A stretch of DNA of 13,305 nucleotides from contig JAAYJJ010000058.1 of assembly GCA_012522985.1 (NCBI GenBank), positions 1 to 13,305 of the forward strand, read 5' to 3'. The notes beneath the pieces are model-generated. The model saw only the letters and a list, made by a program, of their open reading frames with translations, was not told where the DNA came from and made no database searches. This DNA comes from Aliarcobacter butzleri. GTDB taxonomy: Bacteria > Campylobacterota > Campylobacteria > Campylobacterales > Arcobacteraceae. This document shows positions 7,790-13,305 of this stretch, piece after piece; the first letter of the stretch is position 1; each line of letters opens with the position of its first letter. The position numbers and the translations under genes are program-made.

Positions 7790-8550
7790 AGGATAATAAT
7801 CTCTTCTTGCAAGGATATCCCAAAGCTATCAAAAACTCTTTTTTTAGCTTCTTTAATAATAGCAATAGCATCACTATAGTTTGCATTGCCATAGTTAATC
7901 AAAAAATTAGCATGTTGTAAGCTAAAACCAATATCACCTATACGATATCCTTTTAGTCCAACAGCCTCTATAAGTCGCCCTGCATAATCTCCACTAGGGT
8001 TTTTAAAGCAACTTCCTGCACTTTTGCCACTTGGTTGGTTGGCTCTAAGGGAGTTAAACATCTCTAACTTTTGCCTACAAAAGCCTTTTTGTAATGATAA
8101 TACTACTTCAAAAATAGTTGTAGAGATATCACTATATCTATATCCAAAGTTGATATCTTTTTTATCTATATATCCATCTTTTGTTTTAATCTTAACAATA
8201 TAATCAAAAATCTCCCACTCTTTAAGCCCTGCATTCATTTTGCAAATACCACCTAGATTTCCAGGGAGTGAAGCCAAAAACTCTACTCCACCTAAATCAT
8301 ATCTTTTGGTGTAGTTAAAAAGTTTAGAGCTTTTTGTAGCTGCTCCAACATATAAAAGTCCCTCTTGTTCTTTGATATAATCAAACTCTTTTGATAAAAT
8401 AGCTAATTTATGCTCACATGAGCCTATAAGAAGATTATTTGCTCTACCTATAATAAAATACTCATCATAATCTTCTATAGTTTTAATCTCTAATACATCA
8501 CAAATAGGACCTATCCCTATAGAGCTATATTTAGAAAAATCAATCTTCAT
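7786..8550 (-). CDS. murB: UDP-N-acetylenolpyruvoylglucosamine reductase
   Basis: MurB reduces UDP-GlcNAc-enolpyruvate to UDP-MurNAc with NADPH via FAD, the second committed step of peptidoglycan synthesis. The 254-residue product is short, as in other Campylobacterota, but complete. It shows the FAD-binding GRANNLLIGS (35-44), LPGNLGGICKMNAG (95-108), GYRYSDI (136-142, with likely active-site Arg138), GSCFKNP (179-185, with proton-donor Ser180), and the C-terminal SLQEEII with likely catalytic Glu250. It overlaps the end of mqnD by 11 nt, its ATG lying in the last mqnD codons, so translation is probably coupled. Its stop codon overlaps that of the convergent antiporter gene by 4 nt, leaving no room for a terminator. 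Confidence 0.94.
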   Translation of the reverse strand: MKIDFSKYSSIGIGPICDVLEIKTIEDYDEYFIIGRANNLLIGSCEHKLAILSKEFDYIKEQEGLLYVGAATKSSKLFNYTKRYDLGGVEFLASLPGNLGGICKMNAGLKEWEIFDYIVKIKTKDGYIDKKDINFGYRYSDISTTIFEVVLSLQKGFCRQKLEMFNSLRANQPSGKSAGSCFKNPSGDYAGRLIEAVGLKGYRIGDIGFSLQHANFLINYGNANYSDAIAIIKEAKKRVFDSFGISLQEEIIIL

Positions 8551-9406
8551 ATCTTAAAGACTTATACTCACTAGGGATCATATACTCTTTTGCTTTTATA
8601 CTTTGATCAAAAAAACCATGCTTATATCCAAGCTCATAAAGTTTATCAATAGCTTGAAGTTGAAGAACACTAAGCTCTATAGACTCTTCATTTGCATATA
8701 AATTGAGGTACGTTTGTAAGGTATCGTGATCTACTCTTACTAAATCTCTTTCTAATAACATACGAGATAATAAAAGTTTATTTGAATGAGCTACTTTAAC
8801 TGCTTTTGTAAGTATCTCTTCATACTCTATAGCTTTATGTAGAGGTAGGGATCTTCTTATAGCCATACCACCTAGTGGCAAAGGAAGTCCCTCTCCGACT
8901 AAACTAATCCATATATCCCAAAGCTCTCTTTCTACTTCTAGCATATGACTATATCCCAAAATAGACTCATGTATCAAAACCCCAGCATCAACCTCTCCAT
9001 CAAGTACAGCTTGTTCTATATCCAAAAAATTCATATATGTTATCCTAGCTTTTGGATAAGCTATCTTAAAAAGTAGTGCATTTGTAGTATATTTGCCACT
9101 AAGAGCAACTTTAAAGTTTGGTTTTAAAACTTTATCTTTTAGTTTTACCAACTTTGGTCCATATCCATCACCAAAACTAACAGCTGTTTTAAGTAAGGCA
9201 TACTCATCTTTAATAAAAGGATAAAGCCCAAAACTAATAGCACTTACATCATATGTACCTTTTAGTGCTTCTTGATTTAGAGTCTCTATATCTAAAGCAA
9301 GATTATCAAATTGTGTATCTTTTAAACTTAGCCATCCAAACTTAATAGCATAATACATAAAAACATCATCGGCATCTGGTGAGTGTGCTATAACTATTTT
9401 TGACAT
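8540..9406 (-). CDS. mqnD: 1,4-dihydroxy-6-naphthoate synthase (futalosine menaquinone pathway)
   Basis: MqnD converts cyclic dehypoxanthine futalosine to 1,4-dihydroxy-6-naphthoate in the alternative menaquinone pathway used by Campylobacterota. The 288 residues begin MSKIVIAHSPDADDVFMYYA, the MqnD-type N-terminus, and contain AISFGLYPFI (56-65), VSFGDGYGPKLV (76-87) and AGVLIHES (141-148). His146 aligns in position with the catalytic His reported in Thermus MqnD. The frame is open upstream to a GTG at 9463, but I chose the ATG at 9406 because GGAG (9413-9416) sits 6 nt before it, the family starts here, and the predicted -10 lies between the two starts. MqnA is a paralogue of similar fold; the SPDADD start favours MqnD. 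It is the first gene of a pair with murB. Confidence 0.9.
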   Translation of the reverse strand: MSKIVIAHSPDADDVFMYYAIKFGWLSLKDTQFDNLALDIETLNQEALKGTYDVSAISFGLYPFIKDEYALLKTAVSFGDGYGPKLVKLKDKVLKPNFKVALSGKYTTNALLFKIAYPKARITYMNFLDIEQAVLDGEVDAGVLIHESILGYSHMLEVERELWDIWISLVGEGLPLPLGGMAIRRSLPLHKAIEYEEILTKAVKVAHSNKLLLSRMLLERDLVRVDHDTLQTYLNLYANEESIELSVLQLQAIDKLYELGYKHGFFDQSIKAKEYMIPSEYKSLRYED

Positions 9407-9432
9407 TTTATACTCCAAAACAAATAATATGT

Positions 9433-9438
9433 ATTTTA
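9433..9438 (-). promoter_or_regulatory. -10 element for mqnD-murB
   Basis: On the minus strand TAAAAT, preceded by GG, lies 27 nt upstream of the mqnD ATG, giving a leader of about 20 nt. The GGTAAAAT core is identical to the one before the antiporter gene. No clear -35 is seen. The divergent hrcA -35 lies only about 25 bp away, so the two promoters are back to back. Confidence 0.45.
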
Positions 9439-9463
9439 CCTTAAATATTTTTAAACTTACCAC

Positions 9464-9492
9464 TTGACAAACAAAGACTCATATTGTATAAT
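9464..9492 (+). promoter_or_regulatory. Consensus sigma-70 promoter of the hrcA-grpE-dnaK operon
   Basis: TTGACA (9464-9469) and TATAAT (9487-9492) are both perfect matches and are separated by exactly 17 bp. Transcription should begin near 9499, inside the CIRCE operator. Such a complete -35 is unusual in a phylum where most RpoD promoters lack one, and suggests a strong promoter held down by HrcA. Confidence 0.88.
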
Positions 9493-9496
9493 ACAT

Positions 9497-9523
9497 TTAG
9501 CAGTTTGTGATACAGAGTGCTAA
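9497..9523 (+). promoter_or_regulatory. CIRCE operator (HrcA binding site), left arm degenerate
   Basis: The CIRCE consensus is TTAGCACTC-N9-GAGTGCTAA. Here the left arm is TTAGCAGTT (9497-9505, 7 of 9 matches), the spacer is exactly 9 nt, and the right arm GAGTGCTAA (9515-9523) is perfect. It starts 4 bp after the -10 and covers the expected start site, so bound HrcA would block RNA polymerase and close an autoregulatory loop on hrcA. Confidence 0.9.
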
Positions 9524-9542
9524 GAGTATAAAAAGAGATTAA

Positions 9543-10331
9543 ATGATCAATAAAAAAGAGTTTTTACTAGAGTCTATCATCCAAGCGTATATAGGTAGTC
9601 TAGAGCCAATAGGTAGTGTACAATTAAAGCAAATGTATGATCTTGATTATTCAAGTGCTACAATAAGAGCCTATTTCAAAAAACTAGGAGATGAGGGATA
9701 TCTTATCCAAGAACATATAAGTAGCGGTAGGGTTCCTACAAATGTAGCTTTGATTGAGTATTGGAAAACAAAGATGATCGATATCCCAGAAAATGTGGAT
9801 TTAAAGCTTTTAAAATACTTTACAAAAGAGCTAGGGCTTAGTGTGGCTTTTAAAAAAGAGCAAAACTCTAGACTTGTAGAGGTTAAAGAGCTTGATAAGA
9901 GGTCTTTGGTTTTATGCTTTAGTGATTTTGTGGTGAGTGTGAATTATTCATTGGCTCTTAGTAGATTCTTACAAGATCTTATAGGCTTTGAAGTAGATGA
10001 GCTTATAAATATAGCAAAACAAGTAGGAGCATATGAGCTTTATTATGAAGTGAGTAAAAAACTATATAATAACACATATCAAACACTAAATCTAAAAGAG
10101 TATCTAAAAATGGCTATAAAGTATGATATGGATGAAAAAAGTATAACAGACTTTATAGATGGTACTATTTTTGAAAACTTAAAAGAGGGAATATATTTTG
10201 ATACTATTATACCAAAAGGGTATATGCTAATATGTAGTAAAATCAAAATAAACCAAGAAAAAGCAAAAATGATTACTATTGGTGATTTGACAAAGAATTA
10301 TAATTATTTTTATGAAAGGATAGCAGCATGA
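9543..10331 (+). CDS. hrcA: Heat-inducible transcription repressor HrcA (short form)
   Basis: HrcA represses class I heat-shock genes by binding CIRCE and is kept active by GroEL. The N-terminal winged helix has the family pattern GSLEPIGSVQLKQ (18-30) and SSATIRAYFKKLGDEGYLIQ (37-56), then HISSGRVPT (58-66), equivalent to the HTSAGRVPT hallmark. The remaining residues are poorly conserved. At 262 residues it is much shorter than Bacillus-type HrcA (about 340), but close to what is known for Campylobacter and Helicobacter, so I do not read it as truncated. AAGAG precedes the ATG and the gene follows its own CIRCE. The stop overlaps the grpE start by ATGA, implying coupled translation. Confidence 0.93.
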   Translation: MINKKEFLLESIIQAYIGSLEPIGSVQLKQMYDLDYSSATIRAYFKKLGDEGYLIQEHISSGRVPTNVALIEYWKTKMIDIPENVDLKLLKYFTKELGLSVAFKKEQNSRLVEVKELDKRSLVLCFSDFVVSVNYSLALSRFLQDLIGFEVDELINIAKQVGAYELYYEVSKKLYNNTYQTLNLKEYLKMAIKYDMDEKSITDFIDGTIFENLKEGIYFDTIIPKGYMLICSKIKINQEKAKMITIGDLTKNYNYFYERIAA

Positions 10332-10891
10332 GTAACGAGCATGAGCAAGATATGATAAAAACAGAAGAAGAGAGTAAAATAGTAGAGCAAGAAGAACTTC
10401 AAGAGAGTGATTTAGATCTATCTAATATAAATGAAGTCTCTTTACTTCAAGCAAAACTAAAAGATGCTGAAGATAGGTATCTAAGAGTTCATGCAGATTT
10501 TGAAAATATCAAAAAAAGAATGGAAAAAGAGAAGTTTACAGCTATAGAGTATGCAAGTGAGAAGTTTGCAAGAGATCTTTTGGCTTCTATTGATACTTTG
10601 GAGTTTGCAATAGCAAGTCTAAATAACCAAGATGCAAATCCAACAGAGCTTATAGATAAAGTTAAAGAGGGTATTGAACTAACAATCAAAAGCTTTGTAA
10701 GTGCTTTTGAAAAAAATGGTATAGAGTTTGTAGATACAGATAATGGTTTTGATCCAAATTTTCATGATGCAGTAATGCAAGTAGAAAGTGATAATCATGA
10801 AGAAGGGGAGATAGTCCAAGTATTACAAAAAGGGTATAAGTATAAAGATAGGTTGCTTAGACCTGCTATGGTATCCATCTGTAAAAAGTAA
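10328..10891 (+). CDS. grpE: Nucleotide exchange factor GrpE (DnaK co-chaperone)
   Basis: GrpE dimers release ADP from DnaK in the cytoplasm. The 187-residue protein has an acidic, disordered N-terminus (1-38), a long coiled-coil helix with the family stretch LKDAEDRYLRVHADFENIKKR (44-64), and a C-terminal beta domain with NGFDPNFHDAVMQ (139-151) and VLQKGYKYKDRLLRPAMV (165-182), the surface that contacts the DnaK ATPase lobe. It starts inside the hrcA stop (ATGA overlap) and is followed 137 bp later by dnaK, the standard heat-shock operon order. Nothing looks broken. Confidence 0.96.
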   Translation: MSNEHEQDMIKTEEESKIVEQEELQESDLDLSNINEVSLLQAKLKDAEDRYLRVHADFENIKKRMEKEKFTAIEYASEKFARDLLASIDTLEFAIASLNNQDANPTELIDKVKEGIELTIKSFVSAFEKNGIEFVDTDNGFDPNFHDAVMQVESDNHEEGEIVQVLQKGYKYKDRLLRPAMVSICKK

Positions 10892-10929
10892 GTAAAAGCT
10901 TATCTTTTAGGGAAATTAGATCTGTTTTG

Positions 10930-10957
10930 AGGTATCTAGTCGTTGAACTATATACCT
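10930..10957 (+). other. Hairpin in the grpE-dnaK intergenic region
   Basis: AGGTAT (10930-10935) pairs with ATACCT (10952-10957). After one C-T mismatch, TAGT (10937-10940) pairs with ACTA (10947-10950) around a CGTTGA loop. No T-tract follows, so it is not a standard terminator. It could separate the mRNA stabilities of hrcA-grpE and dnaK, or be a protein-binding palindrome just upstream of the putative dnaK promoter. TAGTC (10937-10941) can alternatively pair with GACTA (10960-10964). Confidence 0.5.
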
Positions 10958-10965
10958 TAGACTAT

Positions 10966-10994
10966 TTGACCGAGATGTCATAAAACTATATATT
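10966..10994 (+). promoter_or_regulatory. Likely internal promoter for dnaK
   Basis: TTGACC (10966-10971) and TATATT (10989-10994) each match the sigma-70 consensus at 5 of 6 positions with an ideal 17-bp spacer, predicting a start near 11001 and a leader of about 28 nt. AAGGA (11018-11022) then lies 6 nt before the dnaK ATG. No CIRCE is present here, so this promoter would escape HrcA. Confidence 0.55.
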
Positions 10995-11028
10995 TAATAA
11001 AATTTAAAACTTAATAAAAGGACAAAAT

Positions 11029-12918
11029 ATGAGTAAAGTAATAGGTATAGATTTAGGTACAACTAACTCTTGTGTAGCGATATATGAAGGTGGTGAAGCA
11101 AAAATCATCCAAAATAAAGAGGGTAAAAATACAACTCCATCAATAGTGGCTTTTACTGATAAAGGTGAGGTTTTAGTTGGAGATCCAGCAAAAAGACAAG
11201 CTATAACAAACCCAGAAAAAACAATATATTCTATCAAAAGAATTATGGGACTTATGATGGATGAGAAAAATGCTAAAGAAGCACAAACAAAAGTAGGATA
11301 TAAAATAGTAAACAGAAACGGTGCAGCGGCTGTTGAAGTAGCAGGAAAAGTATATACTCCTCAAGAAATAAGTGCAAAAATCCTAGCAAAACTAAAAGCA
11401 GATGCAGAGAGCTATCTAGGACAAAGTGTAACAGATGCAGTTATTACAGTTCCAGCATACTTTAATGATGCTCAAAGAAAAGCAACTCAAGAAGCAGGAC
11501 AAATAGCAGGACTTAATGTACTAAGAATCATCAACGAACCAACAGCAGCTTCACTAGCTTATGGACTAGATAAAAAAGGTGAAGAAAAAGTTATGGTTTA
11601 TGACCTAGGTGGTGGTACATTTGACGTAACTGTATTAGAGATTGGTGATGGTACATTTGAAGTTCTTTCAACTGATGGTAATGCATTTTTAGGTGGAGAT
11701 GACTTTGATAATAGAGTAATTGACTGGTTAGCAACAGAATTTAAATCAGAGTATGGTATAGATCTAAAAGCTGATAAAATGGCACTACAAAGACTAAAAG
11801 ATGCAGCAGAAAATGCTAAAAAAGAGCTTTCAAGTGCAGCGGAAACTGAGATAAATCTACCATTTATTACAGCTGATGCAAGTGGTCCAAAACACCTTGT
11901 AAAAACTCTTACAAAAGCAAAATTTGAGTCTATGACAGAAGATTTGGTAAGTGAAACACTAGCACATATAAATACAGCACTAAAAGATGCAGGACTAAGC
12001 AAAGGTGAGATTCAAGAGATTATTATGGTTGGTGGAAGTACAAGAGTTCCAAAAGTTCAAGAAGTAGTAAAAAACTTCTTTGGTAAAGAGCTAAACAAAA
12101 GTGTAAACCCTGATGAAGTGGTTGCTTCAGGTGCAGCAGTACAAGGTGGGGTACTAAAAGGTGATGTAAAAGATGTACTTTTACTAGATGTTACACCATT
12201 AAGCTTAGGAATAGAGACTTTAGGTGGAGTGGCTACTAAACTAATAGAAAAAGGTACAACAATACCTGTTAAAAAATCGCAAGTTTTTAGTACAGCTGAA
12301 GACAACCAACCAGCAGTTTCTATACATGTAGTTCAAGGTGAAAGAGAGTTTGCAAAAGACAATAAATCTTTAGGTATGTTTGAACTAAGAGATATTCCAG
12401 CTGCTCCAAGAGGTGTACCTCAAATAGAAGTTACATTTGATATAGATGCAAATGGTGTTTTAAATGTATCAGCAAAAGATAAGGGTACAGGTAAAGAAAG
12501 TACTATTACAATAAGCGGAAGCTCTGGACTAAGTGATGATGAGATTCAAAAAATGGTAAATGAAGCTGAAGCAAACAAAGAAGCAGACAAAAAGAAAAAA
12601 GAGCTAATAGATACAAAAAATCAAGCTGAAGCACTACTTCATAGTACAAGAAAATCACTAGAAGAAAATAAAGGTGTAGTAAGCGAAGATGAAGAAAAAG
12701 CTATAGTTGATGCAGGTGCAGCACTAGAAGAAACACTTAAAAATGAAAATGCAACAAAAGAAGAGATAGAAGAAAAAGTAAAAGCTCTAACTGATGCAAG
12801 TCACAAACTAGCTGAAGCTATGTACAAAAAAGAGCAAGGCGGATGTGCAGATGGATCTTGTGATCCAAAAGCATCTAAGAAAAAAGATGATGATGTAATA
12901 GATGCTGAAGTAGAATAA
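11029..12918 (+). CDS. dnaK: Molecular chaperone DnaK (Hsp70)
   Basis: DnaK is the ATP-dependent Hsp70 that binds exposed hydrophobic segments, working with DnaJ and GrpE. The 629 residues comprise the ATPase domain (1-380) with [10 protein letters not shown] (5-14), [13 protein letters not shown] (169-181), [11 protein letters not shown] (191-201) and [11 protein letters not shown] (334-344). Next come the [10 protein letters not shown] linker (382-391), the beta substrate-binding domain (about 392-505), a helical lid (about 508-600), and a disordered tail ending [10 protein letters not shown]. The tail contains two cysteines, Cys606 and Cys611, in [10 protein letters not shown], which is unlike the usual Gly/Ala/Gln-rich tail. 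The gene is codon-optimised toward GCA, GGT and CTA relative to its neighbours, as expected of a highly expressed gene. No partner dnaJ lies in the window. Confidence 0.98.
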   Translation: MSKVIGIDLGTTNSCVAIYEGGEAKIIQNKEGKNTTPSIVAFTDKGEVLVGDPAKRQAITNPEKTIYSIKRIMGLMMDEKNAKEAQTKVGYKIVNRNGAAAVEVAGKVYTPQEISAKILAKLKADAESYLGQSVTDAVITVPAYFNDAQRKATQEAGQIAGLNVLRIINEPTAASLAYGLDKKGEEKVMVYDLGGGTFDVTVLEIGDGTFEVLSTDGNAFLGGDDFDNRVIDWLATEFKSEYGIDLKADKMALQRLKDAAENAKKELSSAAETEINLPFITADASGPKHLVKTLTKAKFESMTEDLVSETLAHINTALKDAGLSKGEIQEIIMVGGSTRVPKVQEVVKNFFGKELNKSVNPDEVVASGAAVQGGVLKGDVKDVLLLDVTPLSLGIETLGGVATKLIEKGTTIPVKKSQVFSTAEDNQPAVSIHVVQGEREFAKDNKSLGMFELRDIPAAPRGVPQIEVTFDIDANGVLNVSAKDKGTGKESTITISGSSGLSDDEIQKMVNEAEANKEADKKKKELIDTKNQAEALLHSTRKSLEENKGVVSEDEEKAIVDAGAALEETLKNENATKEEIEEKVKALTDASHKLAEAMYKKEQGGCADGSCDPKASKKKDDDVIDAEVE

Positions 12919-12960
12919 GTTAGTTGATAGCTTATAGTCTATAGTCAATAGTTTTTAGTG
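12919..12960 (+). repeat. Degenerate heptanucleotide tandem repeat (six TAG triplets, period 7)
   Basis: Directly after the dnaK stop, TAG begins at 12921, 12928, 12935, 12942, 12949 and 12956, an exact 7-nt period. The heptads read GTTAGTT, GATAGCT, TATAGTC, TATAGTC, AATAGTT and TTTAGTG. The two central units are identical and the outer ones decay. The tract ends just before the ribosome-binding site of the next gene. Confidence 0.7.
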
Positions 12961-12971
12961 GGGAAGAGGAT

Positions 12972-13305
12972 ATGAATAAATTTATGAAACAAGCTATAAA
13001 AGAGTCCAAAAAAGGTATGCTTAAAAACCATGGAGGACCTTTTGGGGCTGTTATAGTAAAAGATGGCAAGATCATATCCTCTAGCCACAATCAAGTCCTA
13101 AAAACAAACGATCCTACATCTCATGCAGAGATCAATGCCATAAGAAAAGCATCCCAAAAACTACAAAGCTATGATTTAAGTGGATGTGATATATATACAT
13201 CTTGTATGCCTTGTCCTATGTGTTTAGGGGCTATTAAGTGGGCAAATATCTCAAATATCTACTATGGAGCTACTAGTGAAGATGCTGATAAGATAGGCTT
13301 TAGAG
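12972..13305 (+). CDS. guaD: Guanine deaminase-like nucleoside/base deaminase, 3'-truncated by window edge
   Basis: The first 111 residues belong to the zinc-dependent cytidine deaminase superfamily: GGPFGAVIVKDGKII (21-35), NDPTSHAEINAIRKA (46-60, with His51 as zinc ligand and Glu53 as proton shuttle), and YTSCMPCPMCLGAI (75-88, with zinc ligands Cys81 and Cys84). The GGPFGAVIVKDG, TNDPT.HAE and CLGAI.WA pattern resembles Bacillus GuaD, which deaminates guanine to xanthine for purine salvage, more than tRNA deaminase TadA or ComEB. The C-terminal part that helps fix specificity is outside the window, so another deaminase activity remains possible. AAGAGG sits only 2 nt before the ATG, although GGGGAAG a few bases upstream is better spaced. 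It follows dnaK by 53 nt and may share its transcript. Confidence 0.82.
   Translation, partial: MNKFMKQAIKESKKGMLKNHGGPFGAVIVKDGKIISSSHNQVLKTNDPTSHAEINAIRKASQKLQSYDLSGCDIYTSCMPCPMCLGAIKWANISNIYYGATSEDADKIGFR

Noticed and set aside
9407..9463. N-terminal extension of mqnD from a GTG at 9463
   Set aside because: The extension has no Shine-Dalgarno, does not resemble the MqnD N-terminus, and would begin upstream of the likely -10 at 9433-9438. The ATG at 9406 has GGAG at ideal spacing.
9543..10331. HrcA as a truncated or degraded repressor, because it is about 80 residues shorter than the Bacillus protein
   Set aside because: Short HrcA is normal in Campylobacter and Helicobacter, the DNA-binding domain is intact, and the ATGA junction to grpE is clean.
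10893..10909. TAAAAG/CTTTTA hairpin after the grpE stop as a terminator
   Set aside because: The six-pair stem has a single G-C pair and no T-tract follows, so it is expected by chance in such AT-rich DNA.
10921..10980. HspR operator (HAIR, CTTGAGT-N7-ACTCAAG) upstream of dnaK
   Set aside because: No arm matches HAIR. The palindrome there (AGGTAT/ATACCT) is a different sequence.
11598..12002. Open antisense frame of 134 codons inside dnaK
   Set aside because: It is the mirror of a strongly biased coding gene, is low-complexity (Ser/Ala/Phe-rich), and has no ribosome-binding site or recognisable domain. The other antisense frames in glmM, prfA, grpE and dnaK are rejected for the same reason.
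1..13305. Mobile element, CRISPR array, defence island or novel multi-gene system
   Set aside because: All large frames are recognisable housekeeping genes with consistent composition. I found no transposase, integrase, spaced repeat array, tRNA or attachment-like duplication.

Overview
The window is an AT-rich stretch of chromosomal housekeeping DNA that looks like Campylobacterota (Epsilonproteobacteria). The pointers are almost exclusive AGA arginine codons, many ATA and TTA codons, a short HrcA (262 aa) heading hrcA-grpE-dnaK, a short MurB (254 aa), a futalosine-pathway MqnD, and RpoD-like promoters with a GGTAAAAT-type -10 and periodic T-tracts. I cannot place it below phylum. I see no mobile element, CRISPR array, tRNA or rRNA, and no convincing new multi-gene system.

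Left part (1-4589): lspA (cut by the window edge) and glmM run leftward and overlap by 13 nt. Divergent from them, rpsT, prfA and a DbpA-type DEAD-box helicase run rightward. This is an envelope-precursor and lipoprotein-maturation pair beside a ribosome/translation cluster.

Middle (4590-9406): a hairpin-containing convergent gap separates dbpA from a leftward pair, a short-chain dehydrogenase and an exported rhodanese-like protein. A rightward KefB/KefC-like cation:proton antiporter with an RCK domain follows, starting at TTG. It converges on murB with stop codons overlapping by 4 nt. murB lies downstream of mqnD (11-nt overlap), so cell-wall and menaquinone synthesis genes share a leftward transcript.

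Right part (9407-13305): the mqnD/hrcA divergent region carries a perfect TTGACA-N17-TATAAT promoter and a CIRCE operator with a degraded left arm. hrcA and grpE overlap by an ATGA. A 137-bp gap with a hairpin and a likely second promoter precedes dnaK, so the chaperone operon is probably autoregulated by HrcA while dnaK has an extra input. After dnaK comes a run of six TAG triplets spaced exactly 7 nt apart. The window ends inside a guanine deaminase-like gene.
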